Shown here one piece after another: positions 56,292 through 64,000 of a DNA stretch of 64,000 nt; position 1 is the stretch's first letter; every line of letters begins with the position of its first letter. The position numbers and the translations under genes are program-made. The notes under the pieces were generated by a model. That model saw nothing but the letters and a program-made list of their open reading frames with translations, did no database searches and was not told the DNA's origin. Source of the DNA: Opitutus sp. GAS368 (GTDB lineage: Bacteria; Verrucomicrobiota; Verrucomicrobiia; Opitutales; Opitutaceae); NCBI GenBank assembly GCA_945903465.1, contig CAMDOF010000013.1, forward strand, positions 20,927 through 84,926, in the 5' to 3' direction.

Positions 56292-58725
56292 ATGAACTTA
56301 TCCGCCCGATCTCTCGTCGCCGCCCTCGCCGCAATTGGAACGTTTCCGTCCGCCGTCTGCCTTGCCGCCGACGTCGTCAAAACAGCGGCAACCAGGGGAA
56401 GCCGTCACCCTGCAATCTCTCGTCGTCACGGGCACCCGCCGGCTCGATCGCTCGGCGGCCGAATCGATGGTGCCCGTCGATATCATCGGCGCCGAAACCA
56501 TCCGCTCCTACGTTTCCTCTGAGTTGACCGACGTGCTGGTACAGACCGTCCCGTCCTACAACGTTCAGCGCCTCACCATTGGCGAAGGTCTCGCATTTGT
56601 CCGCCCCGCGCGCCTCCGCGGCCTCTCGCCCGACCAGACTCTCGTGCTCGTCAACGGCAAGCGCCAACACCGCTCCGCCCTGATCAGCCCCAGCGGATAT
56701 CAGGCCGTCGACCTCGCCCAAATCCCCGGCTCCGGTCTCCAGCGCATCGAAGTTCTGCGCGACGGCGCCTCCGCCCAATACGGCTCCGATGCCATCGCCG
56801 GCGTCATCAACGTCGTCCTCAAGGACCGCATCGGCTTCGAGAGCTTCGCCCAGGTGGCGCAGTATTTTGGCGGCGATGGGCGCAATCGCCAGGCCGGCCT
56901 CGACTTCGGCACCGGGCTCGCCGGCAAGGGATGCTTCCATCTCGCGCTCGAATACACCGACGCTGGCCGCACCTCGCGTTCTATCCAGCGCGCCGATGCG
57001 CTCGCTTACATCGCCGCCCACCCCGATCGCAAAGCCTCGGTCCTCTCTCCCGTGCAGCGCTGGGGTCAGCCCGAACGCGAAGCGTCCCGCCTGATGTTTA
57101 ACACTCACTATCGCCTCACCCCCGCCGTCACGGTCTACGCCTTCGGCCTCTTCGGCCAAGGCGAAGGCGTCGACGATTTCAACTGGCGGAACCCCGACAC
57201 CAACGCCGCCTTCCGCCGCTCTTCTTTCCAAAACGCCCCAACTTCGCTTTTCCCCACGTTCAATCTCGTCGACAAATTTCCCGGCGGCTTCGCCCCGTTT
57301 TTCGGCACGCAGGACGCCGACTATTCGCTCTTCGCCGGACTCAAGGGCGATGCCGGTTCTGAATTCCGCTGGGACGTGAGCGCCTCTCTCGGCCGCAGCC
57401 GGATTGACTATTCCCTCACCAATACCGTCAACGCATCCTTCGGTCCCGAGTCGCCCACGAGCTTTGACGCCGGCGGTCTCCGCCAGCGCGAGCGCAACTT
57501 CAATGCCGATCTCGTCTACACGCCGCAGGCATTCGCCCTCGCCAAGCCCACGACGCTCGCGCTCGGATCGGAACACCGCAACGAGGCCTTCACCATCCGC
57601 CAGGGCGACCGTTTCTCCTGGGACGTGGGTAAGTTCTCCGACCTCGCCGTCGGCTCCAACGGCTTCCCCGGCTGGAGCCCGCAACAGGTGGTCGACGTCG
57701 ACCGGGACAGCTGGGCCGCCTACGCCGATGCCGAAGCCCACCCGCTAGAAACCGTTAGCGTCGAAGCCGCCGGCCGTTACGAGCGTTTCTCGGATTTCGG
57801 TTCGAAATCCACCGGCAAACTCGCCACCCGCTGGCAGGCCACCCGCGAACTCGCCGTGCGCGGCGCCCTCAGCACCGGGTTCCATGCCCCTACGCCCGGC
57901 CTCTCCAACTACACGCGCACCAGCCAAGGTCTCCTCGCCGGCACCTCCACGCTTTTCACCTCCGGCCAAATCGGAGTGACGAATCCCGTCGCCGTCTTCC
58001 TCGGAGCCAAGGCCCTGCGCCCCGAAACGGCCACCAATTCCAGCCTCGGCCTCGTATTCACGCCTTCCGCTGCGTTCACGGTCACGCTCGACGCCTACCG
58101 CATCGACGTGCGCGACCGCCTCAACATCTCGCAAGGCTTCACACTCACCGCCGCCCAACGCACCCAACTCGTCGCCTCCGGCGTCACCGATGCGGCCAAT
58201 CTGAATTCCGTCAATTTTCTCACCAATGCCTTCGACACCCGCACCTCCGGCCTGGATCTCGTCGGCGCCTACCGGTGGAAACTGTCCGCCAACTCCAAAC
58301 TCACCCTGACCGCCGCCGCCAATCGCACGCTCACCCGTGCCACGCGCTACGACCCGCGCATCGTCTCGAACGACGGACGCATCAACCTCGAGCGCCGTCT
58401 CCCCCGCAACGCCGGCAATGTCTCGCTCGCCTACGACGTCGGTCCCTGGGGTTTCCTGACCCGCACCCGCTACTACGGCGAATGGACTGACGCCCAATCC
58501 AACTCCACGATCGTCCAGGAGTTCGGTGCGCAGACCCTCGTCGATTTTTCCACCAGCTATCGCTTGACCAAATCCGCCCAGATCGTCCTCGGCGTGGAAA
58601 ATGGCTTCAACCGCTACCCGAACAAAGCCCTCTTCAACGCCGCCAACGGCCTGCTCTACTCGCGCAACTCGCCCTACGACGCCGACGGTGGCCGTTGGTA
58701 TGCCCGCCTGAATACGTCGTTCTAA
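56292..58725 (+). CDS. TonB-dependent receptor (TBDR4), frameshifted after the signal peptide
   Basis: A receptor of about 800 residues. The signal peptide MNLSARSLVAALAAIGTFPS (56292) is in one frame and the mature protein, starting GEAVTLQSLVVTGTRRLDRS, is in the next. One extra base near 56396 (ACCAGGGGAAGCC) explains the shift: removing it joins AADVVKTAAT to GEAVTLQSLVV. The plug (VDIIGAETIRSYVSSELTDVLVQ, RPARLRGLSPDQTLVLVNGKR, IEVLRDGASAQYGSDAIAGVINVVLK) and barrel are complete and end LNTSF. The class is that of short receptors for small ligands rather than large glycans. The ORF-track Met at 56335 lacks a signal peptide. Either a pseudogene, phase variation, or a sequencing error. Confidence 0.82.
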
Positions 58726-58739
58726 ACGCACTCCGCGCC

Positions 58740-60038
58740 ATGCCCCTGCTCGGTCGCCGGGAATTTCTCAGTCGGGCCGCGCTGGCCGGCTCGCTCCCCT
58801 TCATCGCGGGAGCGACCGCACCCGCGGCCCTCCCACCATCCGGTGCCCTCCTCGATCGCTCCCGCCCGCCCAGCGAGGTCGCGGCCGACGAGTCCGCGTG
58901 GGGAAAGGTGCAAGCCGCGTGGTCCGTCGACCGCTCAATCATCAACCTCGAAAACGGTGGCGTGCAGCCGTCACCCGATCGCGTCCACGCCGCCTTCGCC
59001 GAACTCGCACGGCACGCCCACCGCGCTCCCCCGATCACCCTCAATCGCGAGCAACTCCCGCAACTCGAAGACGTCCGTAAGCGCCTCGCCGCCGCCTTTG
59101 GCTGCGACGCCAATGAACTCGCCCTCACGCGTAACACCACCGAGGGGACCGAGACGGTTTTGCTCGGCTGCGAATTCCGGCCCGGCGACCGCGTCCTCAC
59201 CACCACGCAAGACTACTGGCGTTTTCTCAACACCCTCAAACAACGGGCCGCCCGCGACGGCATCGAAATCGATACGCTCAAGCTCCCTGCCCCCGACGCC
59301 AGCGACGCGACGGTCGTCGCTACTTTCGCGGCCGCCCTCACGCCGCGCACCCGCCTCGTCCTTTTTTCCCAACTCATCAATCTAACCGGTCGCATTCTAC
59401 CGGCCCGTGCGCTCGTTGAGCTCTGCCACAGTCGCCACATCCCGGTCGTGGTCGACGGCGCCCACGGTTTCGCGCACATCCCGGCCCACCGCGACGATTT
59501 GGGCTGCGACTACTACGCCACCTCGCTCTACAAATGGCTCGGGGCCCCACACGGAACGGGCTTCCTCTACGTGCGGCGAGACCGTATCGGCTCGCTCTGG
59601 CCACACTTCCCCGCCCCCGCCGAACTGCGCGAGAACATCCGCAAATTCGAGAGCATCGGCACCTTTTCCGCCGCCCCGTTCCTCGCGATCCGCACCGCGT
59701 TGGACTTCTACGGAGAAATCGGCGCAGACCACAAATGGGCCCGCCTCCGCTCGCTGCGCGAACGCTGGCTGGAGCCCCTCGCCGAACACCCCGGAGTGAT
59801 CGTGCACCTCGACCGCCGCGAGTCGTCCTCCGGCGCGCTGGCCACAGTCACCCTCCCGGGGCTCCCGGCCCAGCCACTGGCAAAATGGCTCTGGGAGCGC
59901 CACCGCATCGTGGTCCGCCCCGTCGAGCACCCGGAATTTTCCGGCATCCGCGTCACCCCAAACCTCTCCACGACATCGGGAGAAATCGACACCCTCTCCG
60001 CCGCGCTGCGCACAGCACTGAACCAAGGGCTAGATTAG
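58740..60038 (+). CDS. Tat-exported class V aminotransferase (isopenicillin N epimerase-like)
   Basis: 432-residue PLP enzyme from the ATG at 58740, chosen because it gives a clear twin-arginine signal (GRREFLSRAALAGSLPF). Family features include INLENGGVQPSP at the substrate site, LTRNTTEGTETVLLG, the PLP-contacting Asp239 (VVVDGAHGFAH) and the PLP-binding Lys265 (SLYKWLGAPHGTGF). This matches the isopenicillin-N-epimerase/EgtE-like branch of class V aminotransferases. Export of such an enzyme is unusual but occurs in this phylum. It starts 14 bp after TBDR4, so the two are likely co-transcribed and may act on the same imported compound. Confidence 0.88.
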   Translation: MPLLGRREFLSRAALAGSLPFIAGATAPAALPPSGALLDRSRPPSEVAADESAWGKVQAAWSVDRSIINLENGGVQPSPDRVHAAFAELARHAHRAPPITLNREQLPQLEDVRKRLAAAFGCDANELALTRNTTEGTETVLLGCEFRPGDRVLTTTQDYWRFLNTLKQRAARDGIEIDTLKLPAPDASDATVVATFAAALTPRTRLVLFSQLINLTGRILPARALVELCHSRHIPVVVDGAHGFAHIPAHRDDLGCDYYATSLYKWLGAPHGTGFLYVRRDRIGSLWPHFPAPAELRENIRKFESIGTFSAAPFLAIRTALDFYGEIGADHKWARLRSLRERWLEPLAEHPGVIVHLDRRESSSGALATVTLPGLPAQPLAKWLWERHRIVVRPVEHPEFSGIRVTPNLSTTSGEIDTLSAALRTALNQGLD

Positions 60039-60151
60039 CTTTCAGTTAACCATTCGGTGACTGGCCAGCGCCCCCGGGAACGACGCACCCTTTCACTCAA
60101 AGACCCGCTGAGAGGCCGGTTTTTCTTTCGTCTCAACCTGATAAGCCCACG

Positions 60152-61074
60152 ATGTCTTTCGCCAATCGCATCTTCGCCCCGCGCCTCGCATCGGCCGCCT
60201 TGGCCGTGATGACGATCTTGGGCGCGAACGCGACGGCCCAGACCCCACCCGCGGCCTGCGGGTTAACGAACGCCTCCGTCCGAACCTCGCTGGCCAACGG
60301 CCAGACGCTGCTCGTCGGCGGAGTGGTTTCGGGCGGAACCAAGTTGATCCTCGTGCGGGCGACCGGCCCCGCGCTCAACGCCTCCAGCTCGGCGGGCTTG
60401 GCCAATCCCCAGCTGGAACTTTACCGCACGGGAACCTCGCCGGCCGCCACCAACGACGACTGAGGCTCAAGTCTCGCGGCGATATTTTCGTCCGCCGGCG
60501 CGTTTCCTTTTTTCCCGGGGCGCCAAGGACGCGGCATTATTATCCGGCCGTGAGTGGATCTTTCACGGCTCAGGCGAAGGGCCCGCGCAGCGGCGTGGTT
60601 CTGATGGAGGTTTACGATCCAGCCCCGGGCGGCGCGGCCCGGTTGATTAATCGCTCGGCCCGCAACCCGGTGGGCACTGGGCAGAATATCTTAATCGCGG
60701 GGTTCACGTTGAGTGGCAGCGGCACGGCGCAGATTGGCATTCGTGCCGGCGGACCTGGGCTCGCTCAAGTCGGCGTCACCGGTGGGTTGGCCAATCCGAA
60801 ACTTGAGATCTTTGCGGGGAATATCGCACCCCCATCGCCACCAACGACGGCTGGCGCGATGCTGTGAGCGAGGCGAGCATATTATTCAGCCCGGCATGCC
60901 CCCATCGCCACCAACGACGGCTGGCGCGATGCCGTGGCGTCCGTCTTTCCCCTCGACGGAGCGGCGCCGATCGCCGCGGGCTCGAAGGACGCGGCGGCCA
61001 TCGTCACGGTCAGAGCGGGTACAGGCTATACGGCCCCGGTGTCGGGCAGCACCGGGGGCACGGGTTTCCGTTGA
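60152..61074 (+). pseudogene. Broken secreted repeat-domain protein
   Basis: Three pieces in different frames: a signal peptide and LTNASVRTSLANGQTLLVGGVVSGGTKLILVRATGPAL (60152-60463), then GTGQNILIAGFTLSGSGTAQIGIRAGGPGLAQVGVTGGLANPKLEIFAGN (60550-60867), then VFPLDGAAPIAAGSKDAAAIVTVRAGTGYTA. This tandem domain (LxNxSxRTxxxxGQ...LIRAxGPxL...LADPxLELF) is common in secreted proteins of Opitutaceae. Internal stops and a 34-bp duplication break it. Only the first two or three domains remain. Confidence 0.7.
60829..60932. repeat. 34-bp direct repeat inside the broken secreted protein
   Basis: CCCCCATCGCCACCAACGAC plus GGCTGGCGCGATGC occurs at 60829-60862 and again, identical, at 60899-60932. 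The duplication of the segment between them may be what broke the frame. Confidence 0.93.
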
Positions 61075-61075
61075 G

Positions 61076-61547
61076 CCGGGTCCGGTCGACCTTCTCCGAA
61101 AGGGTTGATCCCTGAGCCGCTCAAAACACGGCCAGTGATTTCACGTCCGGCGCAGCCGGAGCACACTTCTGGAGCACCCTTCTGCAGCACACTTCTGGGG
61201 CACCCTTTGGCTTGCGCGCACCCATTCCGCGACCACCCTGATACCTTCGGCTCGGAACATGCTCGATTCCCGAGTCCGGGTGGGCCTAACGGATAGATAA
61301 AACCCCAACCCATGAAATCCTCCCACGCCTTGCACGCTATCGTTATTGGCTGGCTCGCCGCCTCGGTCGTAGTCGACCTCCCCGCCCACTGCCGTCTCAA
61401 CTGTCGCTGGCTCTTCGGTCTCCGCGTAGACAATTGCCGCAACCGAGACTCTTTTCATCTTCCCAGCCTTTCCCTCACCGCACGACGGTCCTTAACGTGA
61501 AATTTAATTTCTAAAAAGAGGCTTTTTGCTACTCACTGATTTCTAAT
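61076..61547. other. Intergenic stretch with 13-bp repeats
   Basis: About 470 bp. It contains a tandem repeat at 61160 and a hydrophobic 62-codon frame at 61312-61500 (MKSSHALHAIVIGWLAASVVV) that might be a small exported peptide but lacks support. Nothing else is recognised. Confidence 0.35.
61160..61210. repeat. 13-bp tandem repeat, four copies
   Basis: AGCACACTTCTGG, AGCACCCTTCTGC, AGCACACTTCTGG and a shorter GGCACCCTTTGG follow one another. Confidence 0.88.
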
Positions 61548-61907
61548 ATGAAAATCCCGGCCCGCGCTCTCCGCACCGCGCTCGTTTTTACCGCCACCGC
61601 ACTCGCGCCCATGACCGTCGGCGCGGCGGCGACCCCACCCACCACCGCCGCGCCCGCCCCCGGCACCCCGAAACGGCACACTCTTCGCGGTATTATCACA
61701 GCCGTTATCTCGGAAAAATCCGCCTTCGTGGTGAAGCACGAGGACATTCCTGGAGTGATGCGCGCGATGACGATGATGTTTCAAGTGGACGCCGCCACCC
61801 TCAAAGCATTCAAGACCGGCGACACCATCACCGGCCTCATGTCGCGCCAAGGCAACGCGTGGGTCCTCGAAGAGGTGAAACCGGCCTCGGCCGAATCGAA
61901 AAAGTAA
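61548..61907 (+). CDS. CusF-like periplasmic copper-binding protein
   Basis: 119-residue exported protein: signal peptide (LVFTATALAPMTVGAAA), a Pro/Thr-rich spacer, and an OB-like domain RGIITAVISEKSAFVVKHEDIPGVMRAMTMMFQVDAATL. The KHEDIPGVMRAMTM pattern with its Met cluster is the copper-binding signature of CusF-like proteins (PF11604). It would bind Cu(I) in the periplasm and hand it to an exporter; no exporter gene is adjacent. The N-terminal part is longer than E. coli CusF. Confidence 0.85.
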   Translation: MKIPARALRTALVFTATALAPMTVGAAATPPTTAAPAPGTPKRHTLRGIITAVISEKSAFVVKHEDIPGVMRAMTMMFQVDAATLKAFKTGDTITGLMSRQGNAWVLEEVKPASAESKK

Positions 61908-62009
61908 CCGGCGCCCAGCGTTACGTGGTCGGTTCCAGCCCGCGAGCTCGCCGGCGGCTGCGCCGCACTCAACGCCCTTCCCCACCCGCGTGCTCAGCCA
62001 CTTTTTATC

Positions 62010-62822
62010 GTGCGTCGCCTCTTAATTTATCTGGGGGTTTCCGTGGCCTCGACGTTCGCCGTGGAAATCAAGAAGGCGCCGCCGCTCCGGGAAAATCCGG
62101 CCGTCGTTATCGCCGCTGCCAGCGATCTCATTTACTGCCTGCCCGCCTTGCACGCGGCTTTTACGACGACCGCGCCCCGCACGGTCCTCACCGTCACCAG
62201 CGGCTCCTCCGGAAACTTATGCGCCCAAATCTCCCACGGCGCGCCCTACGATGTCTTTCTCTCCGCCGATCTCAGCTACCCGCACGCTCTCATCGCGACC
62301 CAACACGCCGACGCCGCTTCCCTCACCCCGTACGCGCTCGGCCGGCTCGTCCTCTGGACCACGCGCCAAGATCTTAATCTCAACGATCCTCGCACCGTCA
62401 TTCAGCACACCCTCGTAAAAAAATTCGCGATCGCGAACCCCGCGCACGCCCCTTACGGCCGCGCCGCGCAGCAGGTCCTCACGCACCTCGGCCTCTGGAC
62501 CACGGTTCAACCCAAGCTCGTCTTCGGGGAAAATATCACGCAGACCGCCCAATTTATCCAAACCGAACACGCCGACGCCGGGCTCATCGCACTCTCTCTA
62601 GTCATCTCCGGCCCTCTCCGCGCCATCGGTCGTTGGCAGGAAATCCCCACGGCTTTCCACGAGCCCCTTTTACAAACCGCCGTCCTCACCGCCCGAGGCC
62701 AAGCCAACCCTGCCGCCGTCCGCTACCTCGACTTTCTCCGCTCGCCCGCGGCCCGCACCGTTTTTGAACATTATGGTTTTATCCTGCCCGACGCGCCCAA
62801 GCCCGACGCGCCCAAGCGTTGA
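62010..62822 (+). CDS. modA: Molybdate ABC transporter substrate-binding protein ModA
   Basis: 270-residue exported binding protein (signal peptide, then VVIAAASDLIYCLPALHAAF). Recognisable ModA features: TVTSGSSGNLCAQISHGAPYDVFLSADLSYPHALI, FAIANPAHAPYGRAAQQVL and VFGENITQTAQFIQTEHADAGLIALSL. It captures molybdate (or tungstate) oxyanion for ModB. The start codon is GTG. The C-terminus has an almost exact repeat (PDAPKPDAPK). modB lies about 280 bp downstream. Confidence 0.92.
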   Translation: MRRLLIYLGVSVASTFAVEIKKAPPLRENPAVVIAAASDLIYCLPALHAAFTTTAPRTVLTVTSGSSGNLCAQISHGAPYDVFLSADLSYPHALIATQHADAASLTPYALGRLVLWTTRQDLNLNDPRTVIQHTLVKKFAIANPAHAPYGRAAQQVLTHLGLWTTVQPKLVFGENITQTAQFIQTEHADAGLIALSLVISGPLRAIGRWQEIPTAFHEPLLQTAVLTARGQANPAAVRYLDFLRSPAARTVFEHYGFILPDAPKPDAPKR

Positions 62823-63040
62823 CCCGTCCCGTCGAGTCTGTCCTCAAAAACCCCGCCCTCGCCTTCAGCATCAGCGCCCCGCACCCACTCGAATACCAGC
62901 AATTGATTTTTACGTTTATCGTAAATCACCCCACGCAATTTTCCGCCACCCTCCGCGGCGAGTCCGCCTTCGTACACATGCATTTCCCGCCGGCTGGGCC
63001 AGTCGCACCGCCAGGCCCGAGATTTTTGGTTTTTAACTGA
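62819..63040 (+). CDS. Possible small ORF coupled to modA
   Basis: 73-codon frame that starts with TTG overlapping the modA stop (TTGA arrangement), which would allow translational coupling. Its sequence (LAFSISAPHPLEYQQLIFTFIVNHPTQFSATL) is not low-complexity, unlike shadow ORFs nearby, but matches no family I know. It ends 65 bp before modB. Real coding status uncertain. Confidence 0.35.
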   Translation: MTRPVESVLKNPALAFSISAPHPLEYQQLIFTFIVNHPTQFSATLRGESAFVHMHFPPAGPVAPPGPRFLVFN

Positions 63041-63105
63041 CCTCTTCACGCCACCGTTCACCTTGAGATTGCGAGCCGGCGCTTAAAAATCCACGTTCCT
63101 CCGCC

Positions 63106-63801
63106 TTGCCTGATCTCGTCTCCAGTTTCCTCGGCCTGCCCGCCCCGCTCTGGCAATCCCTCGGGCTCACCCTCCGCCTCGCCACTATCACGACCCTCAT
63201 TCTCGGCACCTGCGGACTCCCCCTCGCCCACTGGCTCAACACGACCCGCTCCCGCCTCGCTCCTTTCATCGAAACACTCGTCGCCCTCCCCGTGGTTCTC
63301 CCTCCGACCGTCATCGGCTTCTATCTGCTCGTCGTCTTTTCACCCCAGCACCCGCCCGGAAGCTGGTGGCGCGATGCGACCGGCGCCTCGCTCGCTTTTT
63401 CCTTCACCGGCCTTGTCATCGCCTCGGTGTTCTACTCGCTACCCTTCGCCGTACAACCTTTTCAAGCCGCCCTGCGCTCGGTCCCCCGCGAACTGCTCGA
63501 TGCGGGCACGGCGCTCGGCGCCACCCCCACACGCGTCTTCCTCCGCATCCATACTCCCCTGGCTTGGCGCGGCCTGACGGCGGGGCTCACCCTCGCCTTC
63601 GCTCATACCCTGGGCGAATTCGGTGTCGTCCTGATGATTGGCGGATCCATCCCAGGCGTCACCAAGGTCGCCAGCATCGCCCTCTACGATGAGGTCCAAT
63701 CGCTCGCGTATCCCCAAGCCCACACCTTCGCCGCCACCCTGCTCGCCTTGTCATTTACGCTGCTGCTCGCGGTCACGTTCCTGCAACGCCGCCGCTCTTA
63801 A
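63106..63801 (+). CDS. modB: Molybdate ABC transporter permease ModB
   Basis: 231-residue membrane permease with five or six helices. The start PDLVSSFLGLPAPLWQSLGLTLRLA and the central VALPVVLPPTVIGFYLLVVF are typical of ModB. The EAA-type loop is ELLDAGTALGATPTRVFLRIHTPLAW, followed by TLAFAHTLGEFGVVLMIGGSIPG. The start codon appears to be TTG. The ATPase ModC is not in the window; it could lie beyond the end, or be supplied from elsewhere. Confidence 0.93.
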   Translation: MPDLVSSFLGLPAPLWQSLGLTLRLATITTLILGTCGLPLAHWLNTTRSRLAPFIETLVALPVVLPPTVIGFYLLVVFSPQHPPGSWWRDATGASLAFSFTGLVIASVFYSLPFAVQPFQAALRSVPRELLDAGTALGATPTRVFLRIHTPLAWRGLTAGLTLAFAHTLGEFGVVLMIGGSIPGVTKVASIALYDEVQSLAYPQAHTFAATLLALSFTLLLAVTFLQRRRS

Positions 63802-63815
63802 AATCATCTGCCCTC

Positions 63816-64000
63816 ATGAAGTCACCCAACTCCTCCCCAAAGCCACAGGCCACCACCACCCGCACCGCTCTGCCCCCCGGAACCCTCGGGATCGCCGGCG
63901 CCTGCGTGCTCCTCTTCGCTACGTATCCAACTCAGACCTACGCCGCTTCTCCGCCCTACTCCCCGGCCAAGCCCGCCGCCGCCGCCGCCGCCGCCACCGC
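63816..64000 (+). CDS. N-terminal part of an exported protein (cut by window end)
   Basis: Frame from ATG 63816 (MKSPNSSPKPQATTTRTALP), with a signal-like hydrophobic segment (LGIAGACVLLFATYPTQTYAA) and then Pro/Ala-rich sequence ending in a run of GCC codons. It starts 14 bp after modB and has no stop before the window end. The poly-Ala run is a trinucleotide repeat. Function unknown; it could be an outer-membrane barrel or a further part of the molybdate locus. Confidence 0.5.
   Translation, partial: MKSPNSSPKPQATTTRTALPPGTLGIAGACVLLFATYPTQTYAASPPYSPAKPAAAAAAAT

Noticed and set aside
56335-56391. Met at 56335 as the true start of TBDR4
   Set aside because: It gives no signal peptide, while an excellent one lies in the adjacent frame just upstream; a frameshift explains the data better.
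1-64000. tRNA and rRNA genes
   Set aside because: I looked for cloverleaf arms (GGTTCGAATCC-type T-loops) and conserved rRNA blocks by eye and found none; a covariance-model scan was not possible.

Overview
High-GC bacterial chromosome segment, most likely from Verrucomicrobiota (Opitutaceae-like). This is inferred from the gene families, not from a marker-gene search. Supporting signs are several large TonB-dependent receptors (TBDRs) ending in a C-terminal Phe, a remnant of a PVC-type sorbosone-dehydrogenase/heme-binding protein, 35-residue TPR arrays, Tat-exported oxidoreductases, and start codons preceded by C/T-rich sequence instead of Shine-Dalgarno motifs.

Region 1 (1-12.8 kb) is a complete urea module, all on the + strand. 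It starts with the 3' end of an outer-membrane barrel protein, then urtA, an intrinsic terminator, urtBCDE (urea ABC transporter), ureA, ureB, a 25-bp minisatellite, ureC, and the accessory genes ureE, ureF, ureG and ureD. Urea would be captured by UrtA, imported by UrtBCDE and hydrolysed by the nickel enzyme UreABC, which UreDEFG matures. A small antisense membrane-protein gene overlaps the 3' end of ureD.

Region 2 (12.8-17.4 kb) is housekeeping: rpsI and rplM (- strand, with promoter and terminator), a DUF423 membrane protein, a CCA-adding-enzyme/poly(A)-polymerase family protein and a MOSC protein, then about 1 kb with no recognisable gene.

Region 3 (17.4-40.5 kb) is an accessory island for polymer use. 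It holds a GT-C-like membrane protein, three TBDR loci (TBDR1 with a Tat FAD oxidoreductase and a decayed sulfatase; TBDR2 with a GH95-like/CE12 fusion enzyme; TBDR3), a membrane/TPR protein, and a cluster of broken genes (prenyltransferase-like, old yellow enzyme, IS4-type transposase). Direct repeats and palindromes are common. A 20-bp motif lies 104 and 112 bp upstream of TBDR1 and TBDR3, and its 3' half lies 106 bp upstream of TBDR2. A further full copy sits alone at the end of the sulfatase remnant.

Region 4 (40.8-55.5 kb) returns to core genes: a YiiD-type thioesterase, a dUTPase-2/MazG-like protein, an RGG-rich low-complexity protein, murA, ruvB, remnants of Gfo/Idh/MocA and PVC-dehydrogenase genes, secA, a palindromic repeat pair, a HupE/UreJ-like protein with a frameshifted DUF4198 gene (possible metal handling), and an LptF/LptG permease.

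Region 5 (55.5-64 kb) is accessory again: a fourth TBDR whose signal peptide is in another frame, a Tat-signal class V aminotransferase, a broken secreted repeat protein, a CusF-like copper-binding protein, modA, a possible small coupled ORF, modB, and the start of an exported protein cut by the window end.

I found no tRNA, rRNA or CRISPR array. The most notable unexplained structure is the shared motif at fixed distance upstream of TBDR genes, followed by the paired palindromes at 50.9-51.2 kb.
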